A stretch of DNA of 40,125 bases from contig NZ_JADHEC010000032.1 of assembly GCF_015277675.1 (NCBI RefSeq), positions 1-40,125 of the forward strand, written 5' to 3'. The notes below the pieces were generated by a model that saw nothing but the letters and a program-made list of their open reading frames with translations, ran no database searches and was not told the DNA's origin. Shown here piece after piece: positions 23,553 to 32,445 of this stretch (the first letter of the stretch is position 1; every line of letters starts with the position of its first letter). A program made the position numbers and the translations under genes. The stretch is from Flavobacterium soyangense. Lineage in GTDB: Bacteria; Bacteroidota; Bacteroidia; Flavobacteriales; Flavobacteriaceae.

Positions 23553-24839
23553 TCAACCCAAAACCTCCCGCATCGCTCTGGCTTTGAGCAAACATTCTTC
23601 ATATTCTTTTTCCGGTATAGATAGCGATGTTATGGCACTTCCTACGGAAAACGACACATACTTATTTTCCTGATTATACAAAATACTTCTGATTACAACA
23701 TTAAAATCAAAGTCGCCAGTTGGAGTAAAATAGCCTACTGCTCCACTATATAAACCTCTTTTTGTTTCTTCCAATTCTTCAATTATTTTTAGTACTGAAA
23801 ACTTGGGAGTTCCTGTCATGCTTCCCATCGGAAAAGTAGTTTTAATTACATCAACAGCAGCATATAGACTGTCTAATTTTGAAGTAATCGTTGAAATCAT
23901 TTGATGTACTTGTTCGAAGGAATAAATGCCGCATAATTCTTCAACTTTAACAGAACCTTTTTGAGCTGTCCGTGACAAATCATTCCGAACCAAATCAGAA
24001 ATCATAATATTTTCAGAGCGTTCTTTTGGGTCAGAAGCCAATTGATTTTTAGACTTTTTATCTTCTATAGGATCAAGATATCTTTTAGCAGTTCCTTTAA
24101 TAGGTTGCGAAATAAGTAAATCTCCCTCTTTTTTTAAATAGCGTTCCGGTGAAGCAGAAAGTAAATATTGAGTATTATTTTTAAAAAATACGGTTTGCGG
24201 AGCTTTTGAAATTTCGTTGAGTTTCAGAAACTTTTCCAATGGATTTATAACAGTATTTTCGGCAAAAAATTCCATACAAAAATTAGCTTCGTAAATATCG
24301 CCACGATGAATGTGTTCAAGGATTTTTGATGTTTTATTGAGATAATTTTCTTTAGAAATTCGTTGCTTAATCTCAATCTCTGAAGACGGATCACTAGAAA
24401 CTGAACAATAAATATTTATTTCATCAAAGTCTGCTTCTATTTCATCGTCACACATGTTTAGATATTGAATTTCGAGTTGGTTCCCTTTTACCAAAAATAT
24501 TTTTTTGGGTTGAAAAAAAAACAAATCAGGAAAATTCAATCCATCAAAATTATTGGAATGTAAAACCTCAATGTCGTTTTTTAAATCATAAGATAAATAA
24601 CCAAAAAGCCAGTCTCTAGTTGCTTGCTGATATTGTTTTAAGTCTTCGAAAGCATTATGATAATCAGTTTTTATTGCAGTAAAAGCATCCACGGCGAGAA
24701 TACAATCATAACTGGAATACTGCCGCGGATAATCATTACTATCCATAAAAATGACTTCCCGAAATTGCTGCGACCAATTCAATAATTGTTGTTTGATTTG
24801 AATTGAATTTCCTATATTTTTTACAATTGATGTTCTCAA
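23553..24839 (-). CDS. pabB: Aminodeoxychorismate synthase component I
   Basis: A chorismate-binding enzyme of about 428 residues that makes 4-amino-4-deoxychorismate for folate. Motifs of the C-terminal catalytic domain: HRGDIYEANFCMEFFAE, SASPERYLKKEGDLLISQPIKGTAKR, MISDLVRNDLSR, TFPMGSMTGTPKFSVLKIIEELE, RGLYSGAVGYF and FNVVIRSILYN. The N-terminus has no ATG. Both possible starts are TTG (24839 or 24866); I choose 24839 because it gives the RTSIVKN start expected for the family. It is PabB rather than TrpE because of its shorter N-terminal domain. pabB commonly neighbours tilS in Flavobacteria; here about 4 kb separates them. Confidence 0.88.
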   Translation of the reverse strand: MRTSIVKNIGNSIQIKQQLLNWSQQFREVIFMDSNDYPRQYSSYDCILAVDAFTAIKTDYHNAFEDLKQYQQATRDWLFGYLSYDLKNDIEVLHSNNFDGLNFPDLFFFQPKKIFLVKGNQLEIQYLNMCDDEIEADFDEINIYCSVSSDPSSEIEIKQRISKENYLNKTSKILEHIHRGDIYEANFCMEFFAENTVINPLEKFLKLNEISKAPQTVFFKNNTQYLLSASPERYLKKEGDLLISQPIKGTAKRYLDPIEDKKSKNQLASDPKERSENIMISDLVRNDLSRTAQKGSVKVEELCGIYSFEQVHQMISTITSKLDSLYAAVDVIKTTFPMGSMTGTPKFSVLKIIEELEETKRGLYSGAVGYFTPTGDFDFNVVIRSILYNQENKYVSFSVGSAITSLSIPEKEYEECLLKARAMREVLG

Positions 24840-24934
24840 AGTGATGAAATGTTTTAAAAAAGCCAAAATTACGACAATTTTATTTTAGATTTTCTTTACA
24901 TTTATAGTATAATTAACCCCTAAAACCGTAAATT

Positions 24935-25312
24935 ATGAAAACTGTAACTATTATTATCCGAACTTTAATTGGGCTTTTGCTTGTTTCAGTAGCTATTGGT
25001 TATTTTTTGAAACTAATGCCAGAACCTGTAACTAACGGTGACTTCAAAGCTTTCAATGTTGGTGTTGTATCCTCAGAATATATAATGCCTATGGCAAAAT
25101 TTGTAGAATTGCTTTGTGGGTTAGCATTTATCTTTGATTTGTATGTAACTCTGGCCAGTATTTTAATTTTACCCATCATACTGAACATTTTGTTTCTTGA
25201 CTATTACCTGACACCAGAAGCTATGCCAATTGCGATATTCTTGTTTTTAGGGAACTTTTTTTTAATTTACAAACATTGGGATAATTATAAAAGTATTTTT
25301 TCACTTAAATAA
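24935..25312 (+). CDS. DoxX-like small membrane protein
   Basis: A 125-residue protein with four hydrophobic segments (about 5-26, 45-62, 64-84 and 95-115). The sequence begins IIIRTLIGLLLVSVAIGYFLKL and contains MAKFVELLCGLAFIFDLYVTLASILILPIILNI, the pattern of the DoxX/DUF4870-like four-helix membrane family. The function of this branch is unknown; some members associate with thiol redox enzymes. It is divergent from pabB and converges on lpdA, with a shared terminator between. Confidence 0.75.
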   Translation: MKTVTIIIRTLIGLLLVSVAIGYFLKLMPEPVTNGDFKAFNVGVVSSEYIMPMAKFVELLCGLAFIFDLYVTLASILILPIILNILFLDYYLTPEAMPIAIFLFLGNFFLIYKHWDNYKSIFSLK

Positions 25313-25332
25313 TTTGGACTTATAATAAAAGC

Positions 25333-25358
25333 AAAACCCGTTCTTTTGAACGGGTTTT
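25333..25358. terminator. Bidirectional terminator between the DoxX gene and lpdA
   Basis: A perfect 11-bp stem, AAAACCCGTTC (25333-25343) with GAACGGGTTTT (25348-25358), and a 4-base loop lie between two convergent genes. Confidence 0.88.
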
Positions 25359-25378
25359 TGTTTCTATTAAATTTTTAA

Positions 25379-26782
25379 TTAAACGTGTAACGCCCTATTA
25401 TCCGTTGCAGCTAATGCCGCTTCTTTAATCGCTTCGGCGAAAGTGGGATGCGCGTGACTCATTCTTGAAATATCTTCAGCAGAAGCTTTGAATTCCATTG
25501 CAGTTACCGCTTCAGCAATCAAGTCAGCGCAACGAGCACCAATCATATGAACACCTAAAACTTCGTCAGTTTTTGCATCCGCAAGAATTTTGACAAATCC
25601 GTCTAAATCTCCTCCTGCTCTTGCTCTTCCCAATGCTTTGAAAGGAAAACTCCCTGATTTGAATTCAACTCCTGACACTTTTAATTGCTCTTCCGTTTGC
25701 CCAACTGCTGCCACTTCTGGCCAAGTATACACAACTCCAGGAATTAAATTATAATCGATATGTGGTTTTTGTCCCGCTATGATTTCGGCAACCATTGTTC
25801 CTTCTTCTTCGGCTTTGTGAGCTAACATTGCTCCACGAACAACATCACCAATGGCGTAAATATTTGGAACATTAGTTTGCAAATGATCGTTAACTTCCAC
25901 TTGTCCATGATCAGAGATTTTCACTCCAGCTTTATCAGCATTCAAACCATCCGTAAAAGGACGACGACCAACAGAAACTAATGAATAATCACATTCAAGA
26001 GTGATGGTTTCTCCTTTTGCATTTTCGGCTTGAACCGTTACATTATCTCCTTTTCTTTCAACCAATTTTACTTTGTGGGAAACGTAGAATTTCATTCCTT
26101 GTTTTTTCAAGACTTTGGTCAATTCTTTAGACAATGAAGCATCCATTCCCGGGATAATTCTATCCATAAATTCCACTACGGAAACTTGTGCACCCAATCG
26201 TAAATAAACTTGTCCTAATTCGATTCCGATAACGCCACCACCAATGATAACAAGGTGTTTTGGAACTTCTTTTAATTTCAACGCTTCGGTTGAAGTAATA
26301 ATTCGTTCTTTATCTATTTTTATAAATGGCAACGAAGATGGTTTAGAACCCGTTGCAATAATGATGTTTTTTGCTTCAACAGTTTCTAATGTTCCGTCTG
26401 CTTTGGCAATGGCCACGTGAGTTGAATCTACAAAAGAACCTAAACCTTCAAGAACCGTGATTTTGTTTTTGTCCATTAAGAATTTCACACCACCCGAAGT
26501 TTGGTCAACAACCGCTTGTTTTCGAGCAATCATTTTTTCCAAATTCACTTTCACTTCTCCAGAAACCTCAATTCCGTGGTCAGCAAAATGAGCGATTTCA
26601 CTATAATAATGTGAAGATGCCAACAATGCTTTTGATGGAATACAACCAACATTTAAGCAGGTTCCTCCAAGTGTTGAATATTTTTCTATAATGGCTGTCT
26701 TGAAGCCTAGCTGTGCGCAACGAATCGCTGATACATATCCTCCTGGGCCAGAACCTATAATGATTACGTCAAATGAACTCAT
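25379..26782 (-). CDS. lpdA: Dihydrolipoyl dehydrogenase
   Basis: A 467-residue FAD flavoenzyme (E3) that reoxidises dihydrolipoamide with NAD+ in 2-oxo-acid dehydrogenase complexes or glycine cleavage. Features: FAD motif IIGSGPGGYVSAI (8-20), redox-active disulfide C42/C47 in GGTCLNVGCIPSK, NAD motif IIGGGVIGIELGQVYLRLGA, YAIGDVV for FAD, and the His-Glu pair in SHAHPTFAEAIKEAA at the C-terminus. All active-site residues are present. No other complex subunit is nearby, so this is a stand-alone gene. A good TAATTTTG promoter box lies 27 bases upstream. Confidence 0.96.
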   Translation of the reverse strand: MSSFDVIIIGSGPGGYVSAIRCAQLGFKTAIIEKYSTLGGTCLNVGCIPSKALLASSHYYSEIAHFADHGIEVSGEVKVNLEKMIARKQAVVDQTSGGVKFLMDKNKITVLEGLGSFVDSTHVAIAKADGTLETVEAKNIIIATGSKPSSLPFIKIDKERIITSTEALKLKEVPKHLVIIGGGVIGIELGQVYLRLGAQVSVVEFMDRIIPGMDASLSKELTKVLKKQGMKFYVSHKVKLVERKGDNVTVQAENAKGETITLECDYSLVSVGRRPFTDGLNADKAGVKISDHGQVEVNDHLQTNVPNIYAIGDVVRGAMLAHKAEEEGTMVAEIIAGQKPHIDYNLIPGVVYTWPEVAAVGQTEEQLKVSGVEFKSGSFPFKALGRARAGGDLDGFVKILADAKTDEVLGVHMIGARCADLIAEAVTAMEFKASAEDISRMSHAHPTFAEAIKEAALAATDNRALHV

Positions 26783-26809
26783 TGTAATGTGTTTTTATTT
26801 TTAGTGCTG

Positions 26810-26817
26810 CAAAATTA
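26810..26817 (-). promoter_or_regulatory. -7 promoter box of lpdA
   Basis: Reads TAATTTTG on the minus strand, a full match to TAnnTTTG, 27 bases before the lpdA ATG. Confidence 0.5.
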
Positions 26818-26891
26818 AGTCTTTTTGTTTGAAGTTAAAGTTAAAAATTTAAAGATTTCGTAACGAATTTCTGCTTTTTAGTTATCAATTT

Positions 26892-27350
26892 CTATACCTC
26901 GATTATTGTAGTGTTTTTAACCTCACGTATCATAAAGGTACTGTGCGTACTTCCAATATGTTCCAATGCAGTAAGTTTATTAACCAAAAACTCTCGATAA
27001 GCTTCCATATCTTTTACCAAAATTTTCAAAATATAATCGTAATCACCACTCACATGATGACATTCCAGGACTTCTTTGAGCTTGATGACTTCACTTTCAA
27101 ATTTGGTAAGGAACTCTTTAGTATGTTGAATGAGTCTGATGTGGCAAAAAACCACAAATCCTTTTTCGACTTTCGAACGATTCACCAAAACAACATATTT
27201 ATCAATTACACCTTCTCTTTCCAATTTTTTAATACGTTCATAAACGGCTGTTACCGAGAGATTAAGTTTTAATGACAATGCTGCTGTAGTTTTTTTGCAA
27301 TCACTTTGCAAAAGAAAAAGTAACTTTTTATCTATGGAATCTAAAATCAT
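26892..27350 (-). CDS. Lrp/AsnC-family transcriptional regulator
   Basis: A 152-residue regulator with an N-terminal helix-turn-helix (LDSIDKKLLFLLQSDCKKTTAALSLKLNLSVTAVYERIKKLEREGVI) and a C-terminal RAM/AsnC ligand domain (VFCHIRLIQHTKEFLTKF, HHVSGDYDYILKILVKDMEAYREFL). The ATG at 27350 (MILDSIDKK) is preferred to the in-frame TTG at 27359. It is divergent from the trans-sulfuration enzyme across a 180-bp AT-rich region. By analogy with mdeR-mdeA of Pseudomonas, the regulator probably controls that gene in response to an amino acid. Confidence 0.9.
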   Translation of the reverse strand: MILDSIDKKLLFLLQSDCKKTTAALSLKLNLSVTAVYERIKKLEREGVIDKYVVLVNRSKVEKGFVVFCHIRLIQHTKEFLTKFESEVIKLKEVLECHHVSGDYDYILKILVKDMEAYREFLVNKLTALEHIGSTHSTFMIREVKNTTIIEV

Positions 27351-27530
27351 TTGTGTCAAATTTGAAGGTTAGTAACAAAAACTGAAATAATTTAATTTTA
27401 TCAGCTAATTTAGAAAATAAATTTAATATTATTAAATATTTTAGTTTTAAAATCTAAATAAAAACAATAGTATTGATTTTATGTCTATTTATTTAGAACT
27501 TTGATAAACAAACACAAAAAACTTATAGCA

Positions 27531-28748
27531 ATGAAATTCAATCCAGCAGATGATATTCAAGATTTACAATACTTTGGAGAATTTGGAGGGGTAAATCCTT
27601 CTATTTCAGACAGTTCAACATACACTTTTTTATCTGCAAAAACGATGTTCGATACATTTGAAGGCAATGCCGATGGCTGCTACTTGTATTCCCGACATTC
27701 CTCACCAAGTAATTTGTATTTAAGCAAAGCATTGGCTGCAATGGAAGGAACAGAATCTGCTAATGTTGCTGCATCGGGAATGGGAGCAATTACTCCTGTA
27801 CTTTTGCAACTATGTGGTTCGGGTGATCATATTGTTTCCAGTAGAACTATTTACGGGGGAACTTATGCTTTTTTAAAGAATTTCAGTCCAAGATTAGGCA
27901 TCAAAACTACCTTTGTCGACATCACAAAAATGGATAAGGTTGAGGCAGCAATAACAGCCGAAACCAAGGTTTTATATTGTGAAACCGTAAGTAATCCTTT
28001 GCTCGAAATTGCTGATATTGAAAGTCTGGCTAAAATTGCAAAAAGACATAATATCAAACTGGTTGTCGATAACACTTTTTCACCTTTGTCAGTTTCTCCT
28101 GCAAAATTAGGAGCGGATATTGTTATTCACAGTTTGACAAAATATATCAACGGAAGCAGTGATACTCTTGGCGGAGTAACTTGTGCATCTCAAGAATTTA
28201 TCGATAGCTTAAAAAATGTAAACAATGGAGCAAGTATGCTTCTTGGACCTACAATGGATAGTTTACGGTCAGCTAGCGTGATGAAAAATCTGAGAACTTT
28301 ACACATCCGAATGAAACAACACAGCCATAATGCGATGTATCTCGCAGAACGTTTTGAAAAAGATGGTTTAAAAGTGGTTTATCCCGGTTTGAAAAGTCAT
28401 TCCGGTCATAATTTGTATAAAAGTATGATTAATCCCGAATATGGTTTTGGCGGAATGATGACTTTAGATGTTGGAACTTTGGACAAAGCCAATGAATTAA
28501 TGGAATTGATGCAAAGCAGAAAATTAGGCTATTTGGCCGTGAGTCTAGGATTTTATAAAACCTTGTTTAGTGCACCAGGAACTTCTACATCAAGCGAAAT
28601 ACCGTTAGAGGAACAAGTGGCTATGGGGCTAACTGATGGTTTAATTCGCTTTTCTATTGGCCTGGACAACAACATTGAGCGTACTTATCAGATGATGAAA
28701 GAATGTATTGTTGAACTTGGAGTTTTAAAAATTCCAATTTTAATTTAA
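27531..28748 (+). CDS. Trans-sulfuration PLP enzyme (cystathionine/methionine gamma-lyase type)
   Basis: A 405-residue Cys/Met-metabolism PLP enzyme. Seen: YSR motif at 53-55, ASGMGAITP, YGGTYAF at 108-113, D180 in VVDNTFSPL, and PLP-lysine K204 in IHSLTKYINGSSD. Family reactions are gamma-elimination of methionine or homocysteine, gamma-replacement, or beta-elimination. The cysteine used by methionine gamma-lyases (Cys116 in Pseudomonas, within LYGC) is glycine here (G110). That argues against a classical methionine gamma-lyase and for a cystathionine-type or undefined specificity. ATG 27531 is preferred to an upstream non-ATG start because the family alignment begins there. The divergent Lrp gene is the likely regulator. 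Confidence 0.85.
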   Translation: MKFNPADDIQDLQYFGEFGGVNPSISDSSTYTFLSAKTMFDTFEGNADGCYLYSRHSSPSNLYLSKALAAMEGTESANVAASGMGAITPVLLQLCGSGDHIVSSRTIYGGTYAFLKNFSPRLGIKTTFVDITKMDKVEAAITAETKVLYCETVSNPLLEIADIESLAKIAKRHNIKLVVDNTFSPLSVSPAKLGADIVIHSLTKYINGSSDTLGGVTCASQEFIDSLKNVNNGASMLLGPTMDSLRSASVMKNLRTLHIRMKQHSHNAMYLAERFEKDGLKVVYPGLKSHSGHNLYKSMINPEYGFGGMMTLDVGTLDKANELMELMQSRKLGYLAVSLGFYKTLFSAPGTSTSSEIPLEEQVAMGLTDGLIRFSIGLDNNIERTYQMMKECIVELGVLKIPILI

Positions 28749-28849
28749 AACATTTCTATAAATAAAAATACCCCCAAATAGTGTCTAACTTTTTGGAGGC
28801 AGTTCAAATACTTTTATAATGTATTTTGGGATTTTTTTATAAATTATAT

Positions 28850-30754
28850 TTAAGAATATTTATATACAGTAACGCTCAAAGGAGGTAAAAGTAATTCAAT
28901 TGAATAATCTCTTCCATCATAAGGCAATGCTTCGACAGTCAATTTATTCGGATTTTCCACTCCACTTCCACCATAAGTAGAGGCATCGCTATTGAAAATT
29001 TCTGTTAGTTTTCCTTTTTTTGGTAAACCAATACGGTAGTTTTGGCGAACAACCTGAGTGAAATTACAAACTACAATCACGTCGTCTTTTGGTTTGTTTC
29101 CTTTCCGAATAAAACTCATCACGGCATTTTGATGATCCGAATAATTAATCCATTCGAAACCTTCAGGACTAAATTGTTTTTCATGTAATGCAGGTTGCGA
29201 TTTATACAAAGCATTCAGGTCAGTAATTGTTTTTTTTATGCCTTCGTGGAAATTATATTGCAATAAATGCCAGTCTAAACTTCCTTCAAAATTCCATTCG
29301 GCACTTTGTCCAAATTCACTTCCCATAAACAATAATTTTGCTCCAGGATGCATAAACATATAGCCATAAAGCAACCGTAAATTAGCAAATTTTTGCCATT
29401 CGTCACCGGGCATTCTTCCTGCAATAGATTTTTTTCCATAAACTACTTCATCATGAGAAAGCGGTAACATAAAATTTTCAGAAAAAGTGTAAGTCATCGA
29501 AAAGGTCAAATCGTTTTGATGGTATTTTCTATAAACCGTGTCTTTTTGAAAATATTCCAATGTATCATGCATCCAGCCCATCATCCATTTCATTCCAAAA
29601 CCTAATCCACCAGCGAATGTAGGTCTGGAAACCATTGGGAAAGAAGTGCTTTCTTCAGCAATTGTCTGAACTCCTTCAAAACTGGAATAAACCGCTTCAT
29701 TAAATTCTTTCAAGAAACTTATGGTATCCAAGTTTTCTCTGCCACCATAAATATTAGGCTCCCATTCTCCATCTTCTCTGGAATAATCCAAATATAACAT
29801 AGAAGCAACTGCATCAACCCGAAGTCCATCTGCATGATAATGTTGCAACCAAAAAATGGCATTACTAATCAAGAAAGAACGTACTTCATTTCGTCCATAA
29901 TTAAAAACCAAACTTTTCCAATCCGGATGATAGCCTTTTCTACGATCTGGATGTTCGAAAAGATTTGAACCGTCAAAAAATCCCAAACCATGTGCATCGT
30001 CAGGAAAATGTGATGGAACCCAGTCTAAAATCACTCCAATTCCTGCTTGGTGTAATTTATCGACCAAAACCATAAAATCTTGTGGTTTTCCAAAACGGGA
30101 AGTCGGCGCAAAATACCCAACCAATTGATATCCCCAAGACGGATCATATGGATATTCCATTATGGGCATAAATTCCACATGGGTAAAACCCGTTTCTTTG
30201 ACATAATTTACCAAGTCTTCGGCTAGTTCTAAATACGTCAGGAATTTCCCTTCTGCATTGCGTTTCCAAGACCCCAAATGCACTTCATAAACCGAATAAG
30301 GTTTGTCTAAATCATTGTGCTCTTTACGTGTATCCATCCATTTTTTGTCCTTCCACTTGTAATCTAAATCCCAAATGACTGAGGCTGTATGTGGCGGATG
30401 TTCACAATATAAAGCAAATGGATCAGCTTTTTCGGTAATAATTCCGTTATTGTTAGATTGAATTTTATATTTATATGTTGACCCTTTTTCAATTCCCGGA
30501 ATGAATCCTTCCCAAATTCCTGATGAATCCCAACGCACTTGCAATTGGTGTTCGCCTTGAATCCAATAATTGAAATCCCCAACCACAGAAACAGATCGCG
30601 CTGATGGTGCCCAAACGGCGAAATAAACACCTTTTACTCCATCAACTTCCAGAAGATGTGCGCCTAATTTTTCGTATAATCTAAAATGTTTTCCCGCTTT
30701 GAATAAATCAATATCGAAATCGGTAAAAAGAGAATAAGCTTGTACTTTGTTCAT
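28850..30754 (-). CDS. glgB: 1,4-alpha-glucan branching enzyme
   Basis: A 634-residue GH13 enzyme that forms alpha-1,6 branches in glycogen. An N-terminal CBM48-like domain (VYFAVWAPSARSVSVVGDFNYW) is followed by the catalytic barrel. Barrel motifs are YEVHLGSWKR, VILDWVPSHFPDDAHGL, HADGLRVDAVASMLYLDYSR with nucleophile D314, TIAEESTSFP with acid/base E367, and LPLSHDEVVYGKKS. The C-terminal all-beta domain ends the protein. It is the last gene of the minus-strand glg operon, 42 bases after mak. Presence of GlgB with GlgE suggests branched glucan as the end product. Confidence 0.95.
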   Translation of the reverse strand: MNKVQAYSLFTDFDIDLFKAGKHFRLYEKLGAHLLEVDGVKGVYFAVWAPSARSVSVVGDFNYWIQGEHQLQVRWDSSGIWEGFIPGIEKGSTYKYKIQSNNNGIITEKADPFALYCEHPPHTASVIWDLDYKWKDKKWMDTRKEHNDLDKPYSVYEVHLGSWKRNAEGKFLTYLELAEDLVNYVKETGFTHVEFMPIMEYPYDPSWGYQLVGYFAPTSRFGKPQDFMVLVDKLHQAGIGVILDWVPSHFPDDAHGLGFFDGSNLFEHPDRRKGYHPDWKSLVFNYGRNEVRSFLISNAIFWLQHYHADGLRVDAVASMLYLDYSREDGEWEPNIYGGRENLDTISFLKEFNEAVYSSFEGVQTIAEESTSFPMVSRPTFAGGLGFGMKWMMGWMHDTLEYFQKDTVYRKYHQNDLTFSMTYTFSENFMLPLSHDEVVYGKKSIAGRMPGDEWQKFANLRLLYGYMFMHPGAKLLFMGSEFGQSAEWNFEGSLDWHLLQYNFHEGIKKTITDLNALYKSQPALHEKQFSPEGFEWINYSDHQNAVMSFIRKGNKPKDDVIVVCNFTQVVRQNYRIGLPKKGKLTEIFNSDASTYGGSGVENPNKLTVEALPYDGRDYSIELLLPPLSVTVYKYS

Positions 30755-30796
30755 TTTAATTTTGTTATTTTTTTATTTTTTTAAGCTTTTATTATT

Positions 30797-32443
30797 TTAT
30801 GATTGCAGTTCCTTCTTAAACTCCATAATACTCGCAATTCCTGTCAAAGGAATTACAGCCCAGCGTGGACGGGAATTTAATTCATATCCCAGTTCATAAA
30901 CTGCTTTTTCGAGCAGACAATATTTCAATAAGAAATCAATTTCTTTTCTGTAACCAATGTTTAAATTCCCACCTTGGGCAACATCAGTATAAGTATGGAT
31001 AAAAACCCCCACAAAATATTTGAACAAAATTTCCCCTGCTCTAAAAAGATTTTCTTGTTCATAAGGGTATTTATCTTTATTGTTAAAAATTGTAGCGTAA
31101 ATAGCGTAATGGAACGAGCGAAACATTCCCGCAACATCTTTCAATGGCGGTTGTTTTACTTTCCGATCACGAATCGTACTTTCGGGTTCGCCTTCAAAAT
31201 CCAAAATATAAAAATCGTCTCCATTGACCAAAACCTGCCCCAAATGATAATCCCCATGAATACGAATCCGTTCCGATTTTATTTTGGTCCAGTCGAAATC
31301 CAAGAATAATTTTCGAATTTCTTTTTTATGATCCAAAAACTGATTGGCTAATTCCAAAGCTAAACCATCTAGTTTATGAAGATTATTTTCGAGTATATTC
31401 AAACGGTTTTGAAACTGGTATGTCAATCTATTTTTTAGCCAAACAGTGTAATCACCATTATAAGTGGTTGGCGTAAAAGCCGTTTCGTGAACATCACTTC
31501 CTAATGCGATATGCATTTCGGCAGTTCGAGTTGCAAGAGTTTGAATACGAATAAAAATACTCAGTCCTGCCCAATCAATGATTTCGTGGGGAACTTCATT
31601 GATTTTTAATCTTTTGAATAATTCAATATCAGGTAATTTACAAATGTTAATATTTTTATATTTCAGATTATCAAAAATTTTATCTATTTCTCCGAGCATA
31701 AACTGCCAGGCATCACCTTGATTAGGCACTAATTCCTGCATCAATCCAAGTGTAATATTTCCATCGGTCATAACCACACTTATGCTTCCCATATAAGCTG
31801 GCGAACTTTTGAAATTCATTCTTTCGGTAAGAAAACGACTGATTTCATAATCGGGATTCATACTGATGTAAATTCTTCTGAAAATTTTCAACACTAAAAC
31901 ATTGTTGTAAATTATGGATGTATTGCTTTGTTCCACTCCCATAAATTTGGAAGTTTTATATTCTTTTTCATACAGTTTATCCCCTTTGTGAAAATTAACT
32001 TTTGATTCGGATTTTTCTTTGGAATGGATAACTTTATCAAACAGTAGTTTTCTGAAATCCTCCTGATGAAGCGCATCAATAAGAAATCCTGATTGCCCGT
32101 TCATTTTTACAGGAGCAATTATGGTATTGGTTTCTAACTCATCTTCAGCCATAAAAGCCAATGGCATAAAATAATGCTGGTAAAAAGCTTCTTTAAAATT
32201 GACTTCGAGCAAAACACCATAATAAGTATTCTTTTTTGAAGTGATTTTAAAAAAATCAACTACTTCAATATACTTTAAAGTACTCGCTTTTCCGCCATAC
32301 CAGCGCTTGTTAATAATGTAGTTTTCAAGAATATCCGAAGAGAAAATTTTAACAAATTCCTTGTCTTCAAACGCATTTTTCCAGTCTGTATTGAATACAA
32401 ACGGATTTTGAAATTCATCTTCATTAATCTTGTTATCTTTCAT
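30797..32443 (-). CDS. mak: Maltokinase
   Basis: A 548-residue kinase that phosphorylates maltose to maltose-1-phosphate, the donor for GlgE. The C-terminal half has the aminoglycoside-kinase-like active site: HGDYHLGQVLV at 396-406 with catalytic D398, and DFEGEP at 415-420 with metal-binding D415. The N-terminal cap contains NKRWYGGKASTLKYIEVVDFF, typical of Mak/Pep2. It is free-standing and not fused to trehalose synthase. The ATG follows the glgE stop by 2 bases (TGA-TA-ATG), so translation is coupled. Confidence 0.93.
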   Translation of the reverse strand: MKDNKINEDEFQNPFVFNTDWKNAFEDKEFVKIFSSDILENYIINKRWYGGKASTLKYIEVVDFFKITSKKNTYYGVLLEVNFKEAFYQHYFMPLAFMAEDELETNTIIAPVKMNGQSGFLIDALHQEDFRKLLFDKVIHSKEKSESKVNFHKGDKLYEKEYKTSKFMGVEQSNTSIIYNNVLVLKIFRRIYISMNPDYEISRFLTERMNFKSSPAYMGSISVVMTDGNITLGLMQELVPNQGDAWQFMLGEIDKIFDNLKYKNINICKLPDIELFKRLKINEVPHEIIDWAGLSIFIRIQTLATRTAEMHIALGSDVHETAFTPTTYNGDYTVWLKNRLTYQFQNRLNILENNLHKLDGLALELANQFLDHKKEIRKLFLDFDWTKIKSERIRIHGDYHLGQVLVNGDDFYILDFEGEPESTIRDRKVKQPPLKDVAGMFRSFHYAIYATIFNNKDKYPYEQENLFRAGEILFKYFVGVFIHTYTDVAQGGNLNIGYRKEIDFLLKYCLLEKAVYELGYELNSRPRWAVIPLTGIASIMEFKKELQS

Positions 32444-32445
32444 TA

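Noticed and set aside
28771..28799. Imperfect hairpin CCCCCAAA / TTTGGAGG after the trans-sulfuration gene
   Set aside because: One mismatch, long loop and no T tract on either strand; too weak to call a terminator.
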